A stretch of DNA of 64,000 bases from Epinephelus fuscoguttatus (Eukaryota; Chordata; Actinopteri; Perciformes; Serranidae), in contig NC_064773.1 in NCBI RefSeq assembly GCF_011397635.1, forward strand, positions 3,834,501-3,898,500, given 5' to 3'. Below the pieces are notes generated by a model that worked only from the letters and a program-made list of their open reading frames with translations, was not told the DNA's origin and ran no database searches. Made by a program: the position numbers and the translations under genes. Positions within the stretch are counted from its first letter, which is position 1. The number at the start of each line of letters is the position of its first letter. Shown piece after piece: positions 1 through 47,542 of this stretch.

Positions 1-31839
<31,839 letters not shown>

Positions 31840-32196
31840 CTCCGCGCTGGGATCATGACAGTCCGGGCTAACTGCTACCGACGGCACCGGTTCACGGTAG
31901 CTAACACACGGCTAAGAGAGAAGCAGAGGAGCAGGGAAGGAGGGAGACAGGGGTGGGGGACACCGAGGATCCCCCCGGTTCGTCCTCAGATTAACCCGAG
32001 TAAGATCCGTATGATGTGGCGGTGCACACCTGCAGCAGGGACCGGTCTGCTCTGCCGAGGTGCCGGAGAAAGGAACAGGTATGTCGGGCTGCTGAGGGAG
32101 ACTCTGGTCCTTCTGTTGTGCAGATCAGCTGGAAACACCCCTCACACTTCCTGTAACAACACGAGGCTTTTAAAGGGACAGCGCACCTGGAGACAG

Positions 32197-32200
<4 letters not shown>
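31840..32200 (-). promoter_or_regulatory. kiaa0930: KIAA0930 5' UTR/promoter region
   Basis: GC-rich sequence with CpGs immediately upstream of the start codon, bounded by the CA microsatellite. No TATA box seen. Confidence 0.5.

Positions 32201-32258
<58 letters not shown>
32199..32258. repeat. (CA)30 microsatellite
   Basis: Sixty bases of uninterrupted CA about 360 bp upstream of the KIAA0930 start codon. Confidence 0.98.
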
Positions 32259-32261
<3 letters not shown>

Positions 32262-32497
32262 GGCGGAGCACCGACAGGTGTTACAGAGAATACTGTCAAC
32301 CGGCACATATAAAGCAAATCTAAAAATACAAAATACACAATGAAGTTGTTTAAAAATAGATTATAACACTTAATTGTGTCATAATTTTGTTTTAATATAA
32401 TTTTTATAAAGTTTGTAAATTTTGTATGGAATTTTTTTTTAGACTTTTTTAATGTCATCATTTTGATTTAGGGACTGTTCATTACTTACAAGGATGC

Positions 32498-32518
32498 GGG
32501 GGGGGGGGGGGGGGGGGG
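32498..32518. repeat. G21 homopolymer
   Basis: Twenty-one consecutive G, able to form quadruplex on the plus strand; could also be length-inaccurate in assembly. Confidence 0.9.
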
Positions 32519-35500
32519 CATGTCAAGTATTTTTTAAAGCACTGGGGAGGGATTTATGATTTCATTGTGGCTCAGGAGAGGGGCATATACATTTTAATGG
32601 TTGTATTTTGTATTTATTTATTTTAACAGCACATTTTTGGCAGCTTTGGAAGACGCCAATTTGCCAAAACTCCATCATTCATCATAGCCAGAAACTGTAA
32701 AAAGCAAAATGAATGTTGTGTATTCACATTTCTGACGGTCTTTAGACTCATCATGTGCCTCAAACCTTGTGCCAGAAAAAAAAAAACACATAACCAAATC
32801 TGAGCTTAAAACTAGTTAGATTGATCAAAATCACGTTATTCTACATCTCATTTAAAAGTAAAGAAAAGTAAAATTAAACCATGACTAACCAGCGTGCACG
32901 ACAAGAGTGAAAAATCAAAGCTTTTTTTAAAAAACAAAAAAAAACAAAAACAAAAACAAACAAACAAAAAAAACTCCAGGCTTTCATCTTCAACTTTTAA
33001 CTTTCAAACATCAGAGACTAAATTTTAAAAAGGAGAAAGGGTCATTTTCTGCCTCGAGGCGCGAGAGAAAAATATGTGAAGCTTCAGAGAGGGTCAAAAA
33101 ACAAAAATAAAAAACAATGAGGTCACACCCCAGCCACCTCTCTCCTCTGATAAGTAAAGAACAGTCCCTTAGTAAATTAAAATTTTAATTCTATGTCATA
33201 ATTTTGACTTGTCATGACCATTAGTATATTTAACATGAATTACATAATTAGATGATACGTCAAAACTTTTACTTCGCTCATGATTGTAACTTAGAAAGTC
33301 AAGATTTTGATTTTCTCCCCCTTTTTACATCTTATCTCATGAATCATGGTAAAAATATTAAATATAATTTATATATTTATTTTCATTTGTTATTACAATT
33401 ATTTGCCAATTTGCGATGTAACGAGAAATAATGTCAGTACTTCAGAAATACAGCTAACATTCTTCATTAGCTTTTACACTGCATGTATCTGGGTCTGTTG
33501 TCCTCCGGTGCACAGCGGCTCCTGAATCAGACGCACCCCTGCTAGCATTGCTGCTGGGCGGTAGGCGCGAGTATGACAGTCCCCGCCCGGCTGGCGGAGG
33601 GGGGGCGATAATAAAGTAGCCTGGGTGGTCTCAGTAATATGGACAACAGATATCAACGGTGTAATTAGCGCATATTAAATCACATATAAGCTTCACATTA
33701 TCTCAAACGAAGTATTAGTTAGCATCAGGCTAACAAGCTAACTGCGGCTAAAGCTACCGTTGGCTGCGACTAACTCCTGAACTCTGTAAGTTAGCCTGTC
33801 TACCTACGTTACTTAACGTTACGTTTAAATCACGGAATGAGTGTACGAACTGTTACATGTGAGTTTCGTTACTTCGTTAGAGGCGTGTGGCCGTTAGATG
33901 TGGCTGTATTTACCGAGTGTTTACGTCCTCCGTCGGTTGGAGCAGGTGTTACAGCGGAAAGTGTGACCCGTTAAATTGCGTGTCTTTACAGAAAGAGCCG
34001 CTGGTACGTTGAACAGACGCGGTCACTTAAAGGCTTCCGTAGTTCTGACAGTTTGAGAACGATCATTACTATAAGTGCGATTTAAATGTTTAAATTAAGT
34101 GCGATTTAAATGTTAATACAAACGTATGTGATTTTCAATCAGGTCACAGGATCTGACGGGTGGCAGAGTTCTTCGTAACACCGGGGTTTCACCGCGGAAA
34201 ACTCCGCCCACACAGAGGGAACCTCATCGCCGGCGAATTGAGGTCGCTTAAACGAGTGCACCCTTTGTTTCAAGACAAAAGATGACGTCATTGTCTCAAG
34301 AGCTCCTGACCGTGGAAACAAAGTTGAGTATTTCCCCCGTTTTTCCACACATCAAGTTTATTCAGTCCATGTCCTCCCGCAGCAGTGACCACAGCAACAC
34401 GTGATCAATGTAAGGATGTAATGAATTAAGGGTTTTTATAAGGTTTTATGTTGAGGGTTAATGGTTTTTTCAGGGCTAAAAACACATTAAAATATACAAT
34501 ATAACCTGATATGTGACTCTTATCTTGTAAGTTTGACGTACAGGTGTATTTTGTTTGTTTCTGACTCGCAAAATGGAGGACTTCAGCCACCATGTGTTTC
34601 AGTTAAGGTTAATACAATAAATCAAAGTCTGTCACATATTTAACCATTAATTTAAATTGCGATCTAGTCAAACATGTCTTGAGCAAAATCATGTGGCAAA
34701 ATACAATTAACAATTTGACTTAATGTCCATAACTGCGATGTATTAATATTGGCATGGAAATATAACTCACAATTCTTTAAAATCTGCATTTGCACTAAGA
34801 TCGAAAGAAGCATCTGTAATGCTATCTTCATATGAACTCCTAAAAATAAAAAAATATAACACTTTCAAGGTGCCATATGTCCCAAAAGGTGATATTTTGT
34901 GGGCACAAGACAATTATCATGTGTGTACAAAAAATATTAATAATAAAATAAAATGAAATAATCACCTTTTGGGACTAAAATTTAGTAAAAAAATGGTGAC
35001 TTTTAAAATCAAAGTTATAAAGAAATAACAGTTTGAAAAGTGTGATGTAGTGAGAAAAAACAAAAAGATTAAAAAAAGATAAATTAAGACTTCAAAAATC
35101 AAAATTCTGACATAATAAGTCAGAATTTGTATAATTCTAACCTTTATTTAGTCTCAGTAAAGTGCTGGAGATCATGGTGATTAAATAATTAAAAAAGAAA
35201 TAAGAGCCATTGAACCAAGAAGTCTTTTACAACAACAACAAAAAAACTTTACTCATATTCATCAGTTTAAATTCTTTCTGCAGATTATTCCAGTGTTCAG
35301 AGCAGAAAACATCAAGTCCTTCTCAGTCCTGCAAATATCATCAATGTAAGACTCATCGTTTTGACATAGTGAGACAAAGGTTTGACTTTTTTGTGAAGAT
35401 ATTTGGTCACTGTCTCTCTGTGTTGAATCAAATACTGCTGCTTAAGTAAAAGCTTTGCTGCACTTTGCAGCACAAATTAATTTGACACGGCCCGCTTCAG

Positions 35501-35785
35501 GAAACAGGAAGTAACGATGAGATAATAATTAGATATTAATGCAGGAAACATGTTTTTAAAGCCCTTTTCATTCCACGTTATATTGTGTGTATTAGTGTGT
35601 TGTAGTGACGGTCTGTGACGGTGGGGACGTCCTCACAGACCGTCACACATCATCAGTTTCAAACCCAACAGCTTCCTGTCTCTGCTTTCTATTAAAATAA
35701 ACTCTTGTGTCATTCAGATGTGTGTTGTTTTATTGTTGCAGAAGAAGAAGAAGAAGTCTTGGTTTGTCCTGGAGACAAACTTGAC
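32519..35785. other. Intergenic KIAA0930 (5' end) to FBXO7 (3' end)
   Basis: AT-rich except for about 33500-34330, which is CpG-containing and has a TGACGTCA palindrome at 34283-34290. No coding frame recognised. Simple repeats of the AATTATGACTT type lie at 33180-33320 and 35085-35130. Confidence 0.4.
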
Positions 35786-38700
35786 TCAGATGAATCCTCT
35801 CCGGATGTCTGCAGATCGTCCTCCCATCGGTCGCAGTCTCGGGGGTCGTCCGATGGCGTCTTCCGGCCGACCGATGGGGTCAGAGCGATGGCGAGGCAGG
35901 AGGACGCGGGGGAGGCTCGGCCTCTGGTCGTAGTCCCCCCCGATGATGCCGGGCAGCGGGGGGTGGAGGGGGATGGGGACAGGGTTGAAGATGTCCCGGG
36001 GATTCCAGTGGAAAGGAGGGAGGGAGCGGTGACGAGCCCCGTGTCGGAGCTCACTGCGGATCTTATAGCATTGTTTGTAAAGCTGGGAAAGACAGATTTA
36101 AAGAATTACAGCTAGAAAAACATTAAATCTGAGTTCTCTGGATCTGAATTCTCAGAATATGAATATTTAAATATTAAAATCTGAACATGTCTGCCTCCTG
36201 GTGACGACGCTGAGATCACAGCCAATGCAAAAATATTTCTCACTGTAAATTAAATCATTTGAGTTTTGGAATTTTTTTTTTAAGACTAAAAATGTTTATT
36301 TTAATAAATCATTCAATAAATGAACAGACTGCGAGATATTACAGGTTTTTAACAACATGTCATTGAAGATTAAAGAGTAAAAATTCTTATTATGAATGCC
36401 CTTACATCATACATTCAGACTGGGACCCAAAATCTGGGGTTATTTATGGGAGAAATTAATAAGATAAAAAAATAAAGAGAGGTTTTAATGGATTTTTTAA
36501 GCATGATTGCATCACTAAAAATGTACCACCATTTTAAGGTATAAATTAAGGGACTTTTGTGTTATTTTTCCCTTAAAACCGTCCATTAAAAATCAATTAA
36601 AAACAATATATTAATTATCTTCTATCAAACTGTAAAATCAGAAGTTCAAGTAATTGATTCATTAATGGATTTGCTGCATATAAGGGGTTATTTATAAGGG
36701 ATTTTGTGCATGAATTATTGGAGTTTTAAAAACTGTAGAGATAATCCATACAAATAACTATATGATAATCCTTAAATTGTCCCTTTAAACTGCATTACAA
36801 ATATCTACATTACGTCATTATCAGTGGGTAAATTAATTAAGGGTTTAATAGTGATGAGTATTTTTTAGATATTTAATCTAAAACTACTTATTTTTAATTA
36901 ACTGAACAGTAAATAAATTGAGTTCAATTATTTATTCACTGTTTAACAAGTGAATTTAAAGGTACAGTGCATCAGATTTAGGGGGATTTAGTGGCATCTA
37001 GTGGTGAGGACTGCACACTGCAACCAGCTGAAACTTCTCCTGGTTAAATTTCCTTCAGTGTTCATTGTTCACGAGCTGAATTATCCACAGAGCTCTCCTC
37101 CTCTCCGAAACAAACGAACCAGCTGATTTAAACCGGCGAAAACACTGAATAAAGCAGTTTGACATAACATAAATAAAATAAAAGAATCTGTTTCTCACCT
37201 CTCTCCAGTCGGTGTCTCTGGGCCTGCTGAGATCTCGATCTGAACCACAACACACACGAGTTTATTCACTTATTAACGATCACATCATATGTCGCGTGTT
37301 TTAAAACGGAACCGTAGTAGTGTGGATGTAGCCTCGGGGTTTAAGTGTCTCACCTGAGAAGTCGCGGCGGTACAGGTGTCTCCACAGCGTGGAGTCGGCT
37401 GTGGACACGTTGAAGTGTCTGCAGACGGACGACAGTCTCACCACGGAGCGGACGTCCAGCAGTCTGAGGACTCTGAGGAGGAGCTCAGGAGGAAGAGCGG
37501 CCAGGCCGAACGCCACGGGCAGAGCCATCGCTGGAGACACAGCACAGTGATGTCACAGTGACATCATCGTCAAACCTCACTGTACATGTTCATATTTATT
37601 AGGCTCTAACTGTGTGACTGTCGAGAGGCGAAATAAATCTGTGTTGGGAGTAACTAAGTGCTTTAGCATAGAACAGTATTTTGAACCCCTGTATGTTACA
37701 TTGTTTGTGTATTAATATGTTTAAATCTCATCAGACCACATGGCGTGTGATCAGAGTCTGTACCTTCTCTGGCGGCGGCGATCAGCGGGTACGCCAGCTG
37801 GTCTTTGAAGATTCGTGACAGTTTTTTAAGATCTCTAAAAGCTGCCGCTGCACTTTCTCCTGCACAAACAACACACGCACCACATCTTATTATCATCAGC
37901 ATCACTACAGAGGCTCTGATGCATGTTTGGCGTCCAGTCGACCAATCGGAGCTCTACCTGGCCACTCGTCGGTCACGTAGCTGGAGGGGTTCACACACAG
38001 TTTACGAACCGCACTGACGGTTTCGTTCTCCTTCAGAGTCGCTGCGGGAAGAACAGACGCGTTAGAGACACAGAGAAGATGAACATCATAAAACAGTGAT
38101 GATAAACTGACCGTTGATGACGAGCAGCGGACCCATGCCCACCGCCACGACCATGGCGAGGCTGTTCTCACACAGAGGGTGAGTGTACTGCAGTTTGTAG
38201 ACTCCAGCTGCTGACCTCCACCCTGCGGGCATCTCACCAGGCTTCAGCTCACAGCCCTGAACACGCACACACACACACACTGATTCCTAACATCACCTGC
38301 AGGAGTTACATCGGTTATTCAGAAAGAAGCCTCGGCGTCGTCTCACCTGAGGAACAAAGCCAGTCTCAAGCATCAGCAGGTGTCCGGCCACCATGATGGC
38401 GTCGTTGGGACTGGTGGTTTGAGCCGAGTGGTGGAGGAGCTCCAGAGAGAGAGGAGCCTGACCCTCCTCCGCCTCGCCACACAGCATCGGCTCCCAGCTG
38501 GGGACCGACGGCTCAGAGTCCAACGTCTCAGCGAGCTCCATGGACTGTGTCACAGCTGCTGCTGCTGCTGCTGCTGCTGCTGCAGGACTCGCGCTGCTGC
38601 TGCTGCTGCTGCTGCTGGGCTGTTTATTCAAGACAACAAGACTGTGGCGATCAAACACTCTGAGACAGAAACGCTTCAACGAGTGTGAGTGGCTTATTTG

Positions 38701-39208
38701 AACAGATGAACTCGCTCCACAGATGAATCGCACACCTGGTTGGATGTCATGGGTGCCGTCTGTTGGTTCTGCTGCTGCCTCTGGTTCTCTGCGCTGCTGG
38801 TCGTCCTGTTGGTGGAGCTGGTGGAGCTGGTGGCGTTGTTGGTTGCAGATTCAGGCAGGACGACACAGATCAGGTCTCCAGAGACGATGCCGCAGGACGC
38901 CAGAGTCTGACCGGAGTCTGACAGAGGCTCTGAGCCGTTCAGGGACAAACTGAACTCTGTGTCTGTGCTGAACGAGAACAACGTTTCACGTCAGGAGGAA
39001 GGAAATAAAAACAAAAACTTTTATTTATCATTACTTAATAAATAATAAATATTGTTGCTGATGAAGCCTCAGGTGTGGTGTCTGACCTGAGTCCATGAGA
39101 AGATAACAGCGTCTCCTGGATGAGGTCTGAGAGCTCCTTCAGACTGGGCTCCTCTCCCAGTAACTCCACTCTGCTGGTCTGTCGGTTGATCCGAACTCGC
39201 AGCTTCAT
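35786..39208 (-). CDS. fbxo7: F-box only protein 7, complete coding sequence
   Basis: Nine coding exons: 39087-39208, 38736-38967, 38347-38619, 38112-38256, 37958-38041, 37764-37859, 37354-37530, 37199-37239, 35786-36082. They total 1467 nt, in frame throughout, 488 aa (human 522). Residues 1 to about 78 form the ubiquitin-like domain ([20 protein letters not shown]). Residues 119-209 begin with Ser7 and Ala10 runs. About 160-318 is the FP domain that binds the proteasome regulator PI31. The F-box lies at about 330-375 ([20 protein letters not shown]). A proline/arginine-rich tail ([17 protein letters not shown]) ends at RGFI. The F-box docks SKP1 in an SCF ubiquitin ligase; human FBXO7 (PARK15) also acts in mitophagy and cell-cycle control. 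An acceptor site lies one base before the ATG, so a non-coding exon is expected upstream. The gene is head-to-head with RTCB. Confidence 0.96.
36083..37198 (-). other. FBXO7 intron 8; AT-rich, repeat near exon 8
   Basis: Mostly AT-rich. From about 36955 the sequence gatttagggggatttagtgg resembles a dispersed teleost repeat that runs up to exon 8. Confidence 0.45.
38347..38619 (-). repeat. fbxo7: FBXO7 exon 3 with in-frame AGC/GCA trinucleotide runs (38553-38617)
   Basis: Two GCT/AGC-type tracts sit inside coding sequence at 38553-38584 and 38594-38617. On the minus strand the first tract read after the acceptor gives seven serines (AGC codons), the second ten alanines (mostly GCA). They follow directly after the exon 3 acceptor, in the linker between the ubiquitin-like domain and the FP domain, where length changes are probably tolerated. 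The plus-strand cysteine-run reading is only a shadow. Confidence 0.9.
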
Positions 39209-41432
39209 GCTGGAGACAAAAACATGAGCGTTAACAGACGAGGTCGTTCACTCCAAACAAGAATAATCAGAAAAAGAATAAAGATTTTCCTGAGAGAGAC
39301 ACAGACCAAACCATGGAAAACATACTTTTGGCCTTTATGACACACTTGATATTAAACTTTTAACTGTTTGAACAAACTGAGTCATATTTGTATTTATAGA
39401 AGTACAGCTCAGAAACGTGGTGACACATTTCAATTCTAAAATCTGGTAAAAAGTTAACAGAGATTGGTGGAAAGAAGCACAATTAAAACTCCTGGGAGCT
39501 TTCAACAGTTGAACAGCGTGCGGCTCTTGTGTCTGGTTCTTGCTTTAGTTTGATTCTTTTCATCCAGCACCTGTTAAAGCTTGGACGTGTGTGTGCCCTC
39601 CACCATGTTTGTTGGAAGGACGACACCAGAACATCTCTGAACATGTGTGCATTTTCTTCTGATCTACTGCTTTTACTTGACAGGAGTGTCCACATAGTTT
39701 TGGCCAGACAGTGTGCCCGTATTATACATTCATCGGTCTTACTATACAATGATGAAAACTCTGCCATGTTTCTCTCCTCACTGACTTGGTCAATCCATGT
39801 GAAATTTGGCACAGTGGTAGAGGGTCATGGGAGGATGCCAATGAAGCAATATTACATCAGTTGGCCAAAGGGGGGCGCTATAGCAACCCATTGAAATGTC
39901 AAACTTTGAATGGGCATATCTCATGCCCCGTATGTGGTAGAGACATGACACTTTGCACAGAGATGCCTCTCCTCATGAGGAACACATTTGCCTCAAGAAC
40001 CCATAACTTCCGCTTATATAGATTTTCCACCATTTTGAATGTTTTGAAAAACACTTCAAATGGATCTCTTCCTAGGAAGTTTGAGCGATCTGCATGAAAC
40101 TGGGTGAACATAATCTAGGGACCAATATCTAAAGTTCCCTCTTGGCAAAAGTTGGAAAACTTCCTAAAACTGAGCTTCTATAAGGCAATGAATATTGCGG
40201 AGGGCGTGGCTCATCACATAAAGGTGTAGAACATCTCAAGGGTTTCACCCATCACCACGCAACTTTGTAGGCATATGACCACACATAATCTGAGGGGACC
40301 CCTCCATTATTGAGCCCATCAAACAAAATGGGGGCGCTAGAGAGCTCATTTCTTATCTAGGCCTAACCGCCATATGGATTTTTACTAAACTTGGTAGATA
40401 TGTAGAACAGGACGCCTCAAGGTGACTGGAGAAATTTAACTCTAATTGGCAACTGGGTGGCGCTATAACAACAGAAAAATGTCTGCAGTCGTACTATCAA
40501 CTTCACAAAACCTCTGTCTGAATACATTGCTCTTCTTAATGGGTTCAGTTGACTATTTAATCTGCAGTTTCCTATGACCTGTATCCCAAACACACAACAT
40601 GTGTAACTATACGTGGGCAACTGTGCACTCAGTGAGTATGGACTAATTTTACAAACAAACTGAAATTAGTCTTCTTTGTGTTTTTAGCAGAAACGCTCAA
40701 AGTGACCGGTTTCAGTAAAATTTAGCAAGAAGTTAATGGAGTTTGGTGGAGAGATGCTCATTTCTACATCATCTTCAACATCTTTGAACATTTTCTTATG
40801 ACCTGCTGCTCTTACTGTCCACATACTTTTGGCCAGATAGTATACCCGAATTATTCCTTCATCTATTTGACAAACAAACTGTTATTAGTCTTCTTAGTAT
40901 CTTTAACAAAAAAGCTCAAAGTGACAGTTTTCAGTAAAAATTGGTGAAAAGTTAATGGGGTTTGGTGGAAAGATGCTCATTTTTGATGAGTCATTAAGGC
41001 TGTTTTCGGTGCTGTGAAGCAGTTAACGTTACTGTAGCCTTGTGTTAACGTGACACCAAACTGTATTTAATAATTCAGCACCAAATTCAGATTTAAGTAA
41101 CTTTAATTCTCCCTCAACAAACGTCAAGACCTGAGTTTGGAGGAAACACTCACACAGGACAGAGCCACCGACACATTAATGCGAAATAAATAAAATTACA
41201 CAGGAAATGATTTAAGACATCTACCACAGGTCGGGCATCAAATCTGGCTTGTTATTTAAGAAGAAATTAAGCGTTTCGTTTTCGTTTCCACTCTGCGCGT
41301 TAGCTAACGTTTGATAAGTTGCTGCGTAACAGTGAAGCTTTGCTAGTTAACAAACTGTGAACTCCGGAAGTTAGAGACGATATTTAACGAAGGTTTTAAC
41401 GATAAAAGCAGAGAGAGCAGAAAAACACTTAC
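39209..41432 (-). repeat. FBXO7 5'-UTR intron with a dispersed teleost repeat
   Basis: From about 39790 to 40490 are blocks such as gggggcgctatagcaaccca, gggggcgctagagagctca and gtggcgctataacaacag. From 39370 to 39720 and again from 40640 to 40980 the related motif gttaatggggtttggtggaa recurs. No frame looks coding. Confidence 0.5.
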
Positions 41433-41600
41433 ATGATGAATTACAGTGAAAATATCCAGCTGGTTTTATCACATTTCTCTGATGAGTCCCGACTGTAAAC
41501 ACACAGGAGCGACAAGACAGCAGCGTCAAAGCGACACAGCTAGTAACAGATAGCTTCCGGTTTACAAAGCGAAGAATTTCAAAAATAAAAGCCATGTTAG
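41433..41600 (-). other. fbxo7: Probable FBXO7 non-coding first exon
   Basis: The FBXO7 start codon follows an acceptor (tctccag, then cATGAAG), so the 5' leader must be spliced. A strong donor, GTAAGT, reads on the minus strand at 41427-41432, about 2.2 kb upstream, in locally more CpG-containing sequence. The upstream edge is a guess. Any ATG-started frame in it is short and shows no conserved domain. Confidence 0.5.
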
Positions 41601-43037
41601 AAATGTGTCAAAATTAAATTATATTAAATTAAATTAAGTTTGTTTTTTTTTTTTAACTTTATGGGACAAAAAGTAAATGGGAAAATACTGACCCCATACT
41701 TTTGCTAATAATTGGTGAAATTTCCCCAAACAAGCCAAGTTTATTTGTAAAGTACCTTCTAATATAACATATAATTTTAAGTCAGCTGTTACATTAATCG
41801 TGTTACCATACCATATTTATTCCAGCACTCTACACCATGGCACAGCTGTGTTCTTGTTTACATTTTTTTTATATACCATATATCTGTATTTATAAGTTAT
41901 GCAGTTATTATATTCATAGTATTTCAATGTTTATGTTTTTTTTCTTTTGCAAATTGAGTGCAACAAATTACTTGCAGGCCTATGTGTTCGTGTACTTGAC
42001 CAATAAATCTGATTCTGAATCTTATTCTGATTCTGAACGCTGCAATTTGAAGTGCTTTACATGGTGCACAAAAATGAATACAGACAAAATATAAAAGAAA
42101 CATATGACACTTTAAAAGTCATAAATAAATAAGAATTAAAAGAATCAAATAAAGGCAAATTAAAAAAGGTGTTAAAATATAAATCACTACTTCACATTTT
42201 GTTTGATTTTGTCTTAGATCCCTTATCAATTAATTAAAATAATTTAATAATAATAATCAATTAATTCTGGTCAGGTGATGACAGGTGGCAGTGAAGGTTT
42301 TTCTGACACAAAAAAAACAAAACAAACAAACAAATAAATACAGTTGATCTTGAGATAAGACTTCTTTTGCTAATTCGAATAATTTTGTTTCTGTTTATTG
42401 TTTACTGTGTGATGACTTATTTTTTGACATTGTAATAAACATATCAACAACAAAGTGCACTGTAAATGGGTTCAGTTAAAAACTAAAAGTGAATCTTGAA
42501 ATCTTTTTTTTTGTAAAATTAATTATAATTATTTTGTTTGTTTTTTTTTACTATATTATTTTTTTGTTGACAAGTGATCACGTGGCATGTCAAGAAATTA
42601 TCGTGTAAATATATTCATTAAAAATAAAACAGAAAAGAGCTAATGCTTTTGTTTTGAAATCCATCCGCCAAACGTCCGGCTCTTTTTAGTGTCTCTGCTG
42701 AACTTGACCAAACTTGTTTAACTACAACTACGGCAAGCGAGCAACTTAGCTTTAAACTCCGACTTATTAAATATTACGGTATTAAATACAACTCTGACAA
42801 CACTAATCACCCTACGTGTTCTCCATATTTAGTTAAATATTATCAAGACTTTATATACATCGTCGTTTAAAGTTAGAAGTGAAATTTTAATGCGTCACGC
42901 CAAATTGATATGCGCGTTTTGCTGTCAGAAAGCTTGCCGGCGTCCGTACTGCTCTGACTGCTGACACTTTGCATCAAAGAACCGGTGAAACGCAGCGTTA
43001 AACTCCCGAAACATCAACGCTTTTGTGACCAGGAACG
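41601..43037. promoter_or_regulatory. FBXO7-RTCB divergent intergenic/promoter region, with an L2-like tail inside
   Basis: About 1.4 kb separate the probable FBXO7 leader exon from the RTCB start codon, so both promoters should lie here. I see no clear TATA box. The last 250 bases before RTCB are richer in CpG than the AT-rich middle. Between about 41.87 and 42.05 kb is a LINE-like 3' end: the phrase cttgaccaataaatctgatt is followed by an ATTCTG-type tail, as in teleost L2/CR1-like elements. The rest is AT-rich with no recognisable gene. Confidence 0.5.
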
Positions 43038-47306
<4,269 letters not shown>

Positions 47307-47536
47307 AGCTGCACGACTCGACGCTTAAAGACTATTTACACTAAACGGGAAGGATGTCATGATGTCCGGTACTCCTGGACAGGGATCTTGAAAAGTAGAT
47401 GATACTTGCTTTTTTTTGGTGTGTGTGTTGGTTTGGAATGAATTTATGTTGACGGGAAAATGAGATCGAAAAAGAAAATTTAATTTCTAACCTGAAAAAA
47501 TGTTTTTTTTTGTGTTAATGCCAAATCTGTGATCTG

Positions 47537-47542
47537 AATAAA
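47537..47542 (+). terminator. rtcb: Likely RTCB poly(A) signal AATAAA
   Basis: AATAAA occurs 231 nt after the RTCB stop codon and is the first canonical signal in the 3' region; downstream sequence is T/G-containing. Cleavage would be expected about 15-25 nt further on. Confidence 0.6.

Noticed and set aside
31855..32343. 162-codon plus-strand frame with a run of Thr-His
   Set aside because: It is antisense to the KIAA0930 promoter and its length comes from reading the CA microsatellite; no domain.
35705..36115. 136-codon plus-strand frame
   Set aside because: Antisense of the proline/arginine-rich last exon of FBXO7, whose minus-strand reading fits the protein.
38380..38688. Plus-strand frame with a polycysteine run
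   Set aside because: Shadow of FBXO7 exon 3; the run is the AGC/GCA repeat read in the wrong direction.
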